A DNA stretch of 64,000 nt, from positions 1 to 64,000 of the forward strand of contig NZ_JACIEK010000011.1 in assembly GCF_014196835.1 (NCBI RefSeq). Direction: 5' to 3'. The notes under the pieces were generated by a model. It worked only from the letters and a program-made list of their open reading frames with translations, was not told the DNA's origin and searched no databases. Shown here piece after piece: positions 55,058 through 64,000 of the stretch. Made by a program: the position numbers and the translations under genes. This DNA is from Aureimonas pseudogalii. Lineage in GTDB: Bacteria > Pseudomonadota > Alphaproteobacteria > Rhizobiales > Rhizobiaceae. Each line of letters opens with the position of its first letter. The stretch's first letter is position 1.

Positions 55058-56497
55058 ATGTCCACCGTGAGAGACGACAGGGGCGGCTCGGCCGCCGATC
55101 TATTTCCCGCCGGCAGGCTCGGCCGGCCGGAGGTTCGCGAACTGCCCGCCGCACCCGCCAAGACCGGCCGGCTGATCGGGCCGGGCATCGTGGCGGCCGG
55201 CGTCGGCCTCTCCTCGGGCGAGTTCATCCTCTACCCCTACATCGCCAGCCAGGTCGGCATGGCCTTCGTCTGGGCGGCGCTCCTCGGCGTCACCACGCAG
55301 TTCTTCCTCAACATGGAGATCGAGCGCTACACGCTCGCCACCGGCGAGACGGTGCTCACCGGCTTCAGCCGCTTCTGGCCGCACTGGGGCCTCGTCTTCG
55401 CGGTCATGACCTGCTTCGCCAATCTCTGGCCGGGCTGGGTCACCAGCTCGGCGACGATGCTCTCCTACATCGTGGGCGGCGAGCCGCGCTGGATCGCGGT
55501 CGGCATGCTCGTCGCCATCGGCCTCATCCTCACCCTCGCGCCCGTGGTCTACGTGATCCTCGAGCGCCTGCAGATGGTGAAGGTCGCGGCGGTCGGCCTC
55601 CTCATCGTGATCGCCGCCTTCTTCGTGATCACCGCCGAGGACTGGGCGGCGCTGCCGCAGATCGCCACCACCGCCACCGTGCCGACCGAGCTCGGCTTCG
55701 CGCTGCTCCTCGGGGCGCTGGCGTTCGCGGGCGCGGGCGGCGGGCAGAACCTCTGCCAGTCCAACTGGATCCGCGACAAGGGCTTCGGCATGGGGAAATA
55801 CGTGCCGCGCATCACCAGCCCCGTCACCGGCGCGCCGGAAGCGGCGCCCTCCACCGGCTTCGTGTTCGAACCGACGGCCGAGAACATGGCGCGGTGGCGC
55901 CGCTGGTGGCACTTCGCGAATTTCGAGCAGCTCGTCACCTTCGTGCTCATCACCTTCGTGACCATCACCTTCACCTCGCTCCTCGCCTACGCCACGGTCT
56001 ACGGCGAGGAGGGGCTCGCGAACTCGGTCGCCTTCGTGCAGCGCGAGGGGCAGGTCTTGAGCGAGCGGGTCGGCTCGTGGTTCGGCATCCTGTTCTGGTT
56101 CATCGGCGCCTTCTCGCTGTTCGGCGCGGCCACCGGCATCGTCGACTACACGGCGCGTCTCGTCGCCGACGTGCTGCGCACCTCCTACCTCAAGGGCCAG
56201 AACGAGAGCCGGCTCTACTTCGTCACGGTCTGGACCCTCGTGACGATCGGCATCGTGGTGCTCTTCGCCGGCCTCGCGCAGCCCCTGGTGCTGCTCGTCA
56301 TCTCGGCCTGCGTCGGCGGTCTCATGATGTTCCTGTACTCGTTCCTGCTGATCCGCCTGAACCGCACCTTCCTGGTGCCGCAACTGCGACCCGGCGCCTT
56401 GCGGGTGGGCACGCTCATTTGGGCCTTCCTCCTGTTCGGCATCCTGTCGGGCATCACGGTGGTGCAGCAGGCGCCCAAGCTCTGGGGCGCCGGCTGA
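55058..56497 (+). CDS. Nramp-family transporter lacking the canonical metal-binding motif
   Basis: 479 residues with 10-11 hydrophobic segments. The N-terminal 35 residues are hydrophilic. Overall fold and length match Nramp (LeuT fold), but the first-helix DPGN motif is replaced by LSSGEF (GPGIVAAGVGLSSGEFILYP) and the helix-6 MPH motif by FAGAGGGQN. Those are the residues that hold Mn/Fe in canonical Nramps, so metal specificity is doubtful. A soluble loop of about 60 residues (GFGMGKYVPRITSPVTG...ENMARWRRWWHF) lies in the middle. GGAGG precedes the ATG. It is monocistronic and closed by a strong terminator. Confidence 0.85.
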   Translation: MSTVRDDRGGSAADLFPAGRLGRPEVRELPAAPAKTGRLIGPGIVAAGVGLSSGEFILYPYIASQVGMAFVWAALLGVTTQFFLNMEIERYTLATGETVLTGFSRFWPHWGLVFAVMTCFANLWPGWVTSSATMLSYIVGGEPRWIAVGMLVAIGLILTLAPVVYVILERLQMVKVAAVGLLIVIAAFFVITAEDWAALPQIATTATVPTELGFALLLGALAFAGAGGGQNLCQSNWIRDKGFGMGKYVPRITSPVTGAPEAAPSTGFVFEPTAENMARWRRWWHFANFEQLVTFVLITFVTITFTSLLAYATVYGEEGLANSVAFVQREGQVLSERVGSWFGILFWFIGAFSLFGAATGIVDYTARLVADVLRTSYLKGQNESRLYFVTVWTLVTIGIVVLFAGLAQPLVLLVISACVGGLMMFLYSFLLIRLNRTFLVPQLRPGALRVGTLIWAFLLFGILSGITVVQQAPKLWGAG

Positions 56498-56532
56498 ACA
56501 GGGACGGCTGAACCCGGACCGCTGAAACGAAG

Positions 56533-56570
56533 AGGCCGGCCCGCTCGATGAGAGCGGGCCGGCCTTTCTC
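56533..56570. terminator. Strong intrinsic terminator (Nramp-like gene / mmsA)
   Basis: A 14-bp perfect stem (AGGCCGGCCCGCTC with GAGCGGGCCGGCCT), loop GATGA, followed by TTTCTC. It lies between convergent genes and serves at least the rightward one. Confidence 0.85.
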
Positions 56571-56591
56571 ATGAGGCAAGGCGCCTTGCGG

Positions 56592-58088
<1,497 letters not shown>

Positions 58089-58195
58089 GGCCGTTCCTCC
58101 CGTTCGTGTGGCCCCAGAGATGCGCCGGGGTGGGACTTGAAATCAAGCGGCATCCCCGCGCATCCATTGTGCGTGGAATGATGTGAGGAACGGCC

Positions 58196-59077
58196 ATGAA
58201 CTGGGACGACGTGCGCATCTTTCTCGCCGTGGCGCGGGCCGGGCAGATTCTGGCGGCCTCGCGGCGCCTCGGACTCAACCACGCGACGGTGGGGCGCCGG
58301 CTCGACGCGCTGGAGGCGGCGATGGGCGTCGCGCTCTTCACACGGCGCCCGAGCGGCTGCGAGCCGACGCGCGAGGGCGCGGCGTTCCTCGCCGGCGCCG
58401 AGCGGATGGAGGCGGAGATGGCCGACGCCCTGTCGCTGGCGGCGGGCGCCGACGCCGCGCTGACGGGCACCGTGCGGATCGGCGCGCCCGACGGGTTCGG
58501 CACGGCGTTCCTGGCGCCGCGGCTGAAGGGGCTCGCAGAGCGCCATCCCGGCCTGCGGCTGCAGCTCGTGCCGGTGCCGCGCGCCTTTTCGATCTCGCGG
58601 CGCGAGGCCGACATCGCCATCACCGTGGAGCGCCCGGCCGAAGGGCGGCTGGTGGCGCGCCGGCTCGTCGCCTACGCGCTCGGGCTCTATGCCTCACGGG
58701 ACTATCTCGCCGCGCACGGCACGCCGCGAAGCGTCGGCGATCTCGCCCGCCACCGGCTGGTCGGCGCGGTGGAGGATCTCCACTACAGCGCCTCGCTGCA
58801 ATACACCGCCGAGATCACCCCGGACTGGCAGAGCCGCTTCGAGATCGCCTCGGCGCTCGGGCAGACCGAGGCGGTGGCGGCGGGCGCCGGGATCGGCATC
58901 CTCCACGTCTTCATCGCGGCGCATCGGCCGGGGCTGGTGCGGGTGCTGCCGGGGGCCGAGATCCGGCGGGAATACTGGCTGGTGATCCACGAGAGCGCGC
59001 GGGCGCTGGCGCCGATCCGCGCGGCGGCCGACTTCATCGCCGAGACGGTGGAGCGCGAGCGCGCGCTCTTCGGCTGA
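58196..59077 (+). CDS. LysR family transcriptional regulator
   Basis: 293 residues. Winged helix-turn-helix at residues 1-60 (WDDVRIFLAVARAGQILAAS, RRLGLNHATVGRRLDALEAA) and the effector-binding domain from about 90 (GTVRIGAPDGFGTAFLAPRL, DIAITVERPAEGRLVARRLV). The second half is typical of the branch often paired with mmsA. GAGG precedes the ATG. It probably activates the divergent mmsA gene in response to a carbon-chain intermediate. Confidence 0.93.
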   Translation: MNWDDVRIFLAVARAGQILAASRRLGLNHATVGRRLDALEAAMGVALFTRRPSGCEPTREGAAFLAGAERMEAEMADALSLAAGADAALTGTVRIGAPDGFGTAFLAPRLKGLAERHPGLRLQLVPVPRAFSISRREADIAITVERPAEGRLVARRLVAYALGLYASRDYLAAHGTPRSVGDLARHRLVGAVEDLHYSASLQYTAEITPDWQSRFEIASALGQTEAVAAGAGIGILHVFIAAHRPGLVRVLPGAEIRREYWLVIHESARALAPIRAAADFIAETVERERALFG

Positions 59078-59111
59078 AAGCCGCGAGCTGTCGCTCCTGC
59101 CGAAACGCAGA

Positions 59112-59135
59112 AGAGGGCGGCCGGAGCCACCCTCT
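59112..59135. terminator. Hairpin between the LysR gene and the chemotaxis operon
   Basis: AGAGGGCGGC and GCCACCCTCT form a stem with one mismatch and a 4-nt loop, just before the leftward che operon ends. It is probably a bidirectional end for the two converging transcripts. Confidence 0.5.
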
Positions 59136-59161
59136 CATGGAATGTCGGGACGTCCGATCGC

Positions 59162-60961
59162 TCAGAACAGGAAGTCGTCGACGTCGTCGGCGGGCGGGGG
59201 CGGCGCGGCGTTCACCACGGCCGACGGCAGGACGGTGAGGCCCATGGCGCGGAACGAGGCCTCGAAGATCGCGCGCTCCTCGGCCATCGTGTACTGCGCG
59301 GCGAGCAGCCCGTAGAGGCGCAGGCCCTCCTCCGCCGACATCGCCTCGTCGGGCAGCCCGGCGAGGAGCTGGCGCAGGATCGCGATGGTCTGGCGCATCA
59401 GGCCGCAGCCCTCGACATGCGGCGTCATCAGCGCGGTGATCGCCTCGACCTTGGCGCCGAGGCCGCGGGCGTTCACCGAGGCCTCGCGCAGCGTGTCGAG
59501 GCATTCGGCGTCGATGCGCTGCAGGATGCCCGTCGCCTCGGCGAACTGCGAGGCGATCTCGCCCTCGGCCGAGCCGATCTTCGGCAGGATCGCGCCTTCG
59601 AGCTCGCGCGTCGCGCTGACCGCGACCTCGATGCCCTCGCGCACGAGGTCGGCCTGCGCCTTGGCGAGCGAGGCCTGCTCGCGGATCTCGCGGGCGATGT
59701 AGCCGATCGTCTCGTCGCCCGAGTCGACATGGGCGGCGCGCACCGCGGCGTTGAAGCCGGCGAGCCGCAGCGTGTGCTCGAGCGCGGCGAGCTCGTCGGT
59801 CATCTCGATGAGCGGGCCGGCCGCCTCGACGCATTCGCGCAGCGAATGGTCGAGATGCTGGCGATCGACCTCGTCGCGCGAGAAGCGCGCGCGCACCTTG
59901 CCCGCCTCGCGCTCCAGCACCGCGATGGCGCTTTGGCCGGCACCGTCGGAATCGTCGGAGAAGAGCTGGCCGAGCAACCGGTCGCTCGCCGCGATCTCGC
60001 CGGCGATGATCTCCAGATTGCCGTGGAGATCGCCCATCTTGGTCTCGTAGAGCGTCGTCAGGCTCTCGATCTGCGCGATCTCGAGCTCGACGATGCGGCG
60101 CAGCGCCAGGTTGCGCGCGGTGCCCTCGAGCGGGGCGCCGTCATGGGAGAGCTGGCCGGTCTCGGCGATGAGGAAGAGGCGTTCGAGATTGCCGAGCGTG
60201 TGTTCGAGGCGCTGGCGGGCGATGTCGTGGAACTGCAGGCCCATCACCAGCCCGCCGACGGCGTCGCGGATGGCGGAGAAGGAGCGGTGCGCCTCGGCGC
60301 GCGTGGTGGCGACGGCGTCGCGCTCCTGGGCGAGGCTGCGGCCGAGCGTGCGGAACTGGAAGGCGAGGCTCGGCTCGCCGAGCATCGCCTTGGCGCCGAC
60401 GCGCGCGTCGATGGCGCGGCTCTCGCCGATATGGCCGGCGAGCAGGCGCACCCGCTCGTCGAGCGCGCGGGCCACGCTCTGGCCGGAGCCGACGAGTTCG
60501 TGCACGTGCTGGGTGAAGGGCACGAGCACGTCGCGCGCCTGCGTCATGCCCTCGACATGGGTGCGCGCCACCAGCACCACGTAGTCGAGGAGGCGGAACA
60601 CCAACGCCACGGCGGTGGAGCCGGCGGCCGCCGTCGACACGCCGTCGGCGAGGGTGCGCAGCACGCTGGAGCGCTCGATCGCCAGTTCTTCCAGCGAGGC
60701 GGCGGAGGTCGCGGCGGTGCCGAGCAGGCTCTCGACGCGGTCCGCCTCGGGCGAGGTGACCACCTCGGTGGAGCGCCGGATGCAGTCGCGCACGGCGCCG
60801 ATGCGCCGGTGCAGCAGCTGCAGATCCTCGCCCGCCCCGAGATAGACCGCCTCGGAGGAGACGTTCCACTGGTGGATCTGCGCGAGCGTGCGGCGCAACG
60901 CCTCGAAGCCGTCGGGCAAGCCGGCCTGGGCGAACGTGCTGGAGGGAAGCAGGGTCGTCAT
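59162..60961 (-). CDS. Chemotaxis-operon coiled-coil protein with CheZ-like motif and degenerate receptor tip
   Basis: 599-residue soluble helical protein, last gene of the che operon. It has no membrane segment. The first 190 residues are a helical bundle. HDIARQ (245-250, in GLQFHDIARQRLEHTLGNLE) resembles the CheZ catalytic DxxxQ (QDFQDLTGQ; D143 and Q147 in E. coli). Further on, FNAAVRAAHVDSGDETIGYI (starting at residue 403) resembles the chemoreceptor tip LNAAIEAAR...FAVVA-EVR but is degenerate. The ATG at 60961 has GGTGA upstream; a GTG at 60970 overlaps the cheB stop (GTGA), so translational coupling is likely either way. Function in controlling phosphorylated CheY or the receptor array is inference. 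Confidence 0.75.
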   Translation of the reverse strand: MTTLLPSSTFAQAGLPDGFEALRRTLAQIHQWNVSSEAVYLGAGEDLQLLHRRIGAVRDCIRRSTEVVTSPEADRVESLLGTAATSAASLEELAIERSSVLRTLADGVSTAAAGSTAVALVFRLLDYVVLVARTHVEGMTQARDVLVPFTQHVHELVGSGQSVARALDERVRLLAGHIGESRAIDARVGAKAMLGEPSLAFQFRTLGRSLAQERDAVATTRAEAHRSFSAIRDAVGGLVMGLQFHDIARQRLEHTLGNLERLFLIAETGQLSHDGAPLEGTARNLALRRIVELEIAQIESLTTLYETKMGDLHGNLEIIAGEIAASDRLLGQLFSDDSDGAGQSAIAVLEREAGKVRARFSRDEVDRQHLDHSLRECVEAAGPLIEMTDELAALEHTLRLAGFNAAVRAAHVDSGDETIGYIAREIREQASLAKAQADLVREGIEVAVSATRELEGAILPKIGSAEGEIASQFAEATGILQRIDAECLDTLREASVNARGLGAKVEAITALMTPHVEGCGLMRQTIAILRQLLAGLPDEAMSAEEGLRLYGLLAAQYTMAEERAIFEASFRAMGLTVLPSAVVNAAPPPPADDVDDFLF

Positions 60962-60966
60962 GGGGA

Positions 60967-62076
60967 TCACCGGCCTTGCGCCGCGCGCTGCGCGGTCTTG
61001 GGGAACTGGTCGTGGGCGAAGCGGACGATCTCGGCGGGGATGCGGTCGAGGGCGATCTCCTGCGCCACGGCGCCGGCCTTCATCGCCTCCTTCGGCATGC
61101 CGTAGACGATGCAGGTCGCCTCGTCCTGGCCGATCGTGTGGGCGCCGGTCTGGCGCAGTTCCAGCATGCCCTTGGCGCCGTCGTCGCCCATGCCGGTCAT
61201 GATGATGCCGAGCGCGTTGGCGCCGGCCGAGCGCGCCGCCGAGCGGAACAGGACGTCCACCGAGGGGCGGTGGCGGGTGACGAGCGGACCGTCGCGCACC
61301 TCGACGTGATACTGCGCGCCCGAGCGCTGCAGCAGCAGGTGGTGGTTGCCCGGCGCGATGAGCGCCAGGCCCGGCATCAGCCGGTCGCCGGTCACCGCCT
61401 CGCGCACCTCGATGCGGCAGAGCCCGTCGAGGCGCTTGGCGAAGGCGGAGGTGAAGCCGGCGGGCATGTGCTGTACGATGGCGATGCCCGGGCAGTCCAC
61501 GGGCAGCGGCTCGAGGATGCGCCGCAGCGCCTCGGTGCCGCCGGTGGAGGCGCCGATCACCACGACCTTGTCGGTGGTGCGGTCGATCGGGCGCCCGCTG
61601 GACGGCGGCAGCACGGCGTCGGCGGTGAGCTTCTCCTGCGGCGCGCTGGAGGCGGAGGGCCGGCGCACCCGCACGGTGGCCTGCGCGGCGGCGCGCACGG
61701 CGTCGCAGATGCGGGTGCGCGCCTCCATCAGGAACTGCGGCGTGCCGACCTTGGGCTTGGCGATGATCTCGACGGCGCCCGCCTCCAGCGCCTGCAGCGC
61801 CATCTTCGAGCCGGCCTCGGCGAGCGAGGAGCAGATGATCACCGGGATCGGGCGCTGGCTCATCAGCTTCTGCACGAAGGTGATGCCGTCCATGCGGGGC
61901 ATCTCGATGTCGCAGATGATGACGTCCGGCACCTCCTCGCGCAGCCGTTCGGCGGCGAAGTAGGGATTGGAGGCGGTGGCGGCGACCTCCATGTCCGGCT
62001 CGGCGGAAATGATCTCGGACAGGACCTGACGCACGCTGGCGCTGTCGTCGACCAGCAGGACACGGATGGTCTTCAT
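60967..62076 (-). CDS. cheB: Chemotaxis response regulator protein-glutamate methylesterase CheB
   Basis: 369 residues. Receiver domain with Asp10, Asp11 and phosphorylated Asp56 ([10 protein letters not shown]); linker 115-165; methylesterase domain with catalytic Ser177 ([10 protein letters not shown]), His203 (IVQHMP) and Asp299 ([10 protein letters not shown]). It removes methyl groups from chemoreceptors and sets adaptation. Start 4 bp after the cheR stop; the next gene overlaps or closely follows its stop. Complete and canonical. Confidence 0.97.
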   Translation of the reverse strand: MKTIRVLLVDDSASVRQVLSEIISAEPDMEVAATASNPYFAAERLREEVPDVIICDIEMPRMDGITFVQKLMSQRPIPVIICSSLAEAGSKMALQALEAGAVEIIAKPKVGTPQFLMEARTRICDAVRAAAQATVRVRRPSASSAPQEKLTADAVLPPSSGRPIDRTTDKVVVIGASTGGTEALRRILEPLPVDCPGIAIVQHMPAGFTSAFAKRLDGLCRIEVREAVTGDRLMPGLALIAPGNHHLLLQRSGAQYHVEVRDGPLVTRHRPSVDVLFRSAARSAGANALGIIMTGMGDDGAKGMLELRQTGAHTIGQDEATCIVYGMPKEAMKAGAVAQEIALDRIPAEIVRFAHDQFPKTAQRAAQGR

Positions 62077-62080
62077 GGGG

Positions 62081-62980
62081 TCAGTCCTCCAGCCGTTCGT
62101 AGATGTTCCCGCGGATGAGGCGTAGCGGCAGCTTGCCCGAGCGCGTCGTGTCGGAATGCCCGAGGATGAGGAGACCGCCCGGCCGCAGATGCCGGCAGAG
62201 CTTGGCGACGACGTCGTGCTGCACCTGCGGCTCGAAGTAGATGAGGACGTTGCGCAGGAAGATGATGTCCATCTTCGTCTTCACGCGGTACTCGGCATGC
62301 ATCAGATTGATCTGGCCGAAGGTGACGCGGCCGCGCAGCTCCGGCGAGACGCGCACCGCGTCGGAGTCGGGATCGCGCGAGCGCAGGAGATAGCGCTCCT
62401 GCAGCGCCGCCGGCACCGGCGCCACGTCCTCGGTGCGGTAGATCGCCTCGCGCGCCGCCGTCAGGATCTTCACCGAGATGTCGGTGGCGAGGATCTGCCA
62501 GTCCCACTGGCGCGACTGGGAGGCGACAGCGTCGAGCACCATCGCCAGCGTGTAGACCTCCTGGCCCGACGAGCAGGCCGCGCTCCAGGCGCGCAGGGTG
62601 CGCCCGTCGCCGTTCTGAACGAGGCGCTTCAGCTCGGCCTCGTTCAGGTGGTCGAAATGGGCGCGCTCGCGAAAGAACGAGGTCTCGTTCGTCACCACCG
62701 TGTCGACGAAGGACTGCATTTCCTGCGCGGCGCCCGCGGGGGTTTGCAGCAGGCGCAGGTAGCTCTCGAAGTCGGGGAGCCCGGTGACCTGCAGCCGGCG
62801 ACGCAGCCGCGTCTCGAGCATGGTCTTCTTGATGCGCGAGAGCGAGACGCCGCAGCTCGTGTAGACGAGCCGCACGAGGACGTCGAACGTCTGGTCGGAG
62901 AGCTCCACCCGCGTCCACTGGGGAATAGCGTCGGAGGGGGCCGAGACCGGCGGCTTGAGGGCTGCGGAGACCTGGGCCAT
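62081..62980 (-). CDS. cheR: Chemotaxis protein methyltransferase CheR
   Basis: 299 residues. The start at 62980 is 5 bp from the CheW stop. The N-terminal helical domain ([20 protein letters not shown]) precedes the SAM-binding fold: [50 protein letters not shown] and [19 protein letters not shown], all family signatures. It methylates receptor glutamates. No TPR extension is present. It works against CheB encoded downstream. Confidence 0.97.
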   Translation of the reverse strand: MAQVSAALKPPVSAPSDAIPQWTRVELSDQTFDVLVRLVYTSCGVSLSRIKKTMLETRLRRRLQVTGLPDFESYLRLLQTPAGAAQEMQSFVDTVVTNETSFFRERAHFDHLNEAELKRLVQNGDGRTLRAWSAACSSGQEVYTLAMVLDAVASQSRQWDWQILATDISVKILTAAREAIYRTEDVAPVPAALQERYLLRSRDPDSDAVRVSPELRGRVTFGQINLMHAEYRVKTKMDIIFLRNVLIYFEPQVQHDVVAKLCRHLRPGGLLILGHSDTTRSGKLPLRLIRGNIYERLED

Positions 62981-62985
62981 GAGGC

Positions 62986-63498
62986 TTACGCCGCGCGCGC
63001 AGGCGCGGCGCCGTCGAGGCGCCCGAACAGCTGCTCGATGCGCAGCAGCGTCAGGAACGCCTCCTTGCGCCGGCCGAGCCCCTGCATGAAGTCGTTGTTC
63101 CAGGTCTCGCCGACATGCGGCGGGGCTTCGAGCGTCTGGTCGGAGAGGTCGGCCACCTCGTGCACGGCGTCGGCGATGACGGCCACCGTGTGGTGGCGGG
63201 CGTCGGCCTCGAACTCGAGCACCACGATGCGGGTGTCGGGGCCGATCTCGCGATGCTCGCTCGCGGCCATCGCCAGCTTGGCCTTGAGATCGACCACCGG
63301 CACGCCGACGCCGCGCACGTCGATCATGCCGAGAAGGCTCGCCGGCGCGTTGGCCATCGGCTGTATGGGCTTGTAGTCGAGGACCTCGCGCACCTGCCGC
63401 ACGTTCACCGCGAAGTCGCCCGAGCCGAGCTGGAAGGTGAGCATCTCGCTGCCCTCGTCCGGATCGGCCTCGGCGGAGGGTTGGAAGTGTTGGCTCAT
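62986..63498 (-). CDS. cheW: Chemotaxis scaffold protein CheW (first copy)
   Basis: 170 residues, CheW fold: LTFQLGSGDFAVNVRQVREVLDY, ASLLGMIDVRGVGVPVVDLKA, RIVVLEFEADARHHTVAVIADAVHEVADL. It links CheA to receptors. It has a Glu/Asp-rich N-terminus of about 20 residues and an ending EAFLTLLRIEQLFGR. It lies 87 bp downstream of a second, edge-truncated cheW. Two cheW genes in a row suggest different CheW pools for different receptors. Confidence 0.95.
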   Translation of the reverse strand: MSQHFQPSAEADPDEGSEMLTFQLGSGDFAVNVRQVREVLDYKPIQPMANAPASLLGMIDVRGVGVPVVDLKAKLAMAASEHREIGPDTRIVVLEFEADARHHTVAVIADAVHEVADLSDQTLEAPPHVGETWNNDFMQGLGRRKEAFLTLLRIEQLFGRLDGAAPARAA

Positions 63499-63585
63499 GA
63501 TCGGTCCCCGGAACGGCGAAGGGTTGGGAAGGCGTGGGACGAAGGGTGGACGGTCTGGGCGCCAAGAGGGCCCGAAGGCGCGCCG

Positions 63586-64000
63586 TCAGGCGTCGTCGAG
63601 CAGGCGCTCGACGTCGAGGAGCACCACGAAGCGGTCGCCCTGGCGCACCACGCCCTCGAGATAGCGGCTCGGCCAGCGCGAGCCGTATTCGGGCATCGCC
63701 GACACGTCGCTCTCGCGCACGTGGATCACCTCGTAGACCGCGTCGGTCTTGATCGCGACCTGGAAGGTCTCGCCGGCGGCGGTGGAGACCTCCGACACGA
63801 TCACCCGGCTCGTCGGGGTGTCGTCGGCCCGCGCCATGCCGAAGCGGGCGCGAAGATCGACGAGCGGCAGCACGTTGCCGCGCACGTTGATGAGGCCGGG
63901 CGCGAAGGGCGGCGCGTTGGGAATGCGCGTCATCGGCGGCGGATCGAGCACCTCGTGCACGAGCGCCACCTTCAGCCCGAAGAGGTCGTCGCCGAGCGCG
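63586..64000 (-). CDS. cheW: CheW-like protein (second copy), 5' end beyond the window
   Basis: Partial CheW: the visible part covers 138 codons up to the window edge and continues upstream (reading ALGDDLFGLKVALVHEVLDP at the edge). The fold continues with NAPPFAPGLINVRGNVLPLV, RVIVSEVSTAAGETFQVAIK and GDRFVVLLDVERLL, ending DDA. A GTG inside it could mimic a start, but the upstream residues fit the CheW beta-strand, so the gene extends past the window. Confidence 0.88.
   Translation of the reverse strand, partial: ALGDDLFGLKVALVHEVLDPPPMTRIPNAPPFAPGLINVRGNVLPLVDLRARFGMARADDTPTSRVIVSEVSTAAGETFQVAIKTDAVYEVIHVRESDVSAMPEYGSRWPSRYLEGVVRQGDRFVVLLDVERLLDDA

Overview
The window is very GC-rich, densely coded DNA from a chromosome-like replicon of an alphaproteobacterium, most likely Hyphomicrobiales (Rhizobiales; an Aurantimonas/Aureimonas-type or rhizobial relative). 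The assignment rests on gene content: tripartite tricarboxylate transporters, a D-apiose ABC/enzyme cluster, HisKA_2-type kinase, cheW-cheR-cheB order, rhizobial-style cysG and an extensin-like wall protein. It is inference, because no rRNA or marker gene is present. I see no transposase, integrase, phage gene, tRNA, rRNA or CRISPR array.

Layout. 1-6.1 kb holds envelope genes (M23 endopeptidase, extensin-like protein, L,D-transpeptidase) and an aldo/keto reductase. 6.3-16.2 kb holds a second aldo/keto reductase, a PRC-barrel protein, ClpB, a Cache-domain chemoreceptor, a CHASE3 histidine kinase, two small envelope proteins and a DUF1989 protein. 16.3-23.6 kb holds a class C beta-lactamase, glycerate 2-kinase, a two-domain glycosyltransferase and two exported beta-propeller proteins. 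24-35.9 kb is the most coherent block: a complete import and oxidation route for the plant branched pentose D-apiose. It has a ribose-type ABC transporter with a DUF2291 lipoprotein, ApnO, ApsD, ApnL, a GntR regulator, a RuBisCO-like protein (OiaX/OiaT type) and the kinase OiaK. 36-37.9 kb holds maleylacetoacetate isomerase, a cold-shock protein, a possible small RNA and a MOSC protein. 38-45.8 kb holds a cytoplasmic-looking gamma-glutamyltransferase, an Asp/Glu racemase and a polyamine-type ABC transporter, divergent from a GntR regulator. 46-49.1 kb is a TctCBA tricarboxylate transporter. 49.2-56.5 kb holds CYTH, YegD-like Hsp70, GlcG-like, CysG, two P-loop kinases and a divergent Nramp-like transporter. 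56.6-59.1 kb holds MmsA and a divergent LysR regulator. 59.2-64 kb is a chemotaxis operon read leftwards (cheW, cheW, cheR, cheB and a 599-residue protein joining a CheZ-like motif to a degenerate receptor tip). The last gene is cut by the window edge.

How it fits together: the contents suggest a plant- or soil-associated heterotroph taking up plant-derived sugars, organic acids and gamma-glutamyl or amine compounds. Catabolic blocks have their own GntR regulators, with visible palindromic operators in the intergenic regions. A recurring design is a strong RNA hairpin just after each transporter binding-protein gene, which would keep that part of the mRNA more abundant. The least explained items are the CheZ-like/receptor-like hybrid of the chemotaxis operon, the five stacked palindromes inside the polyamine-type ABC operon, and the three 27-bp degenerate repeats inside the apiose operon.
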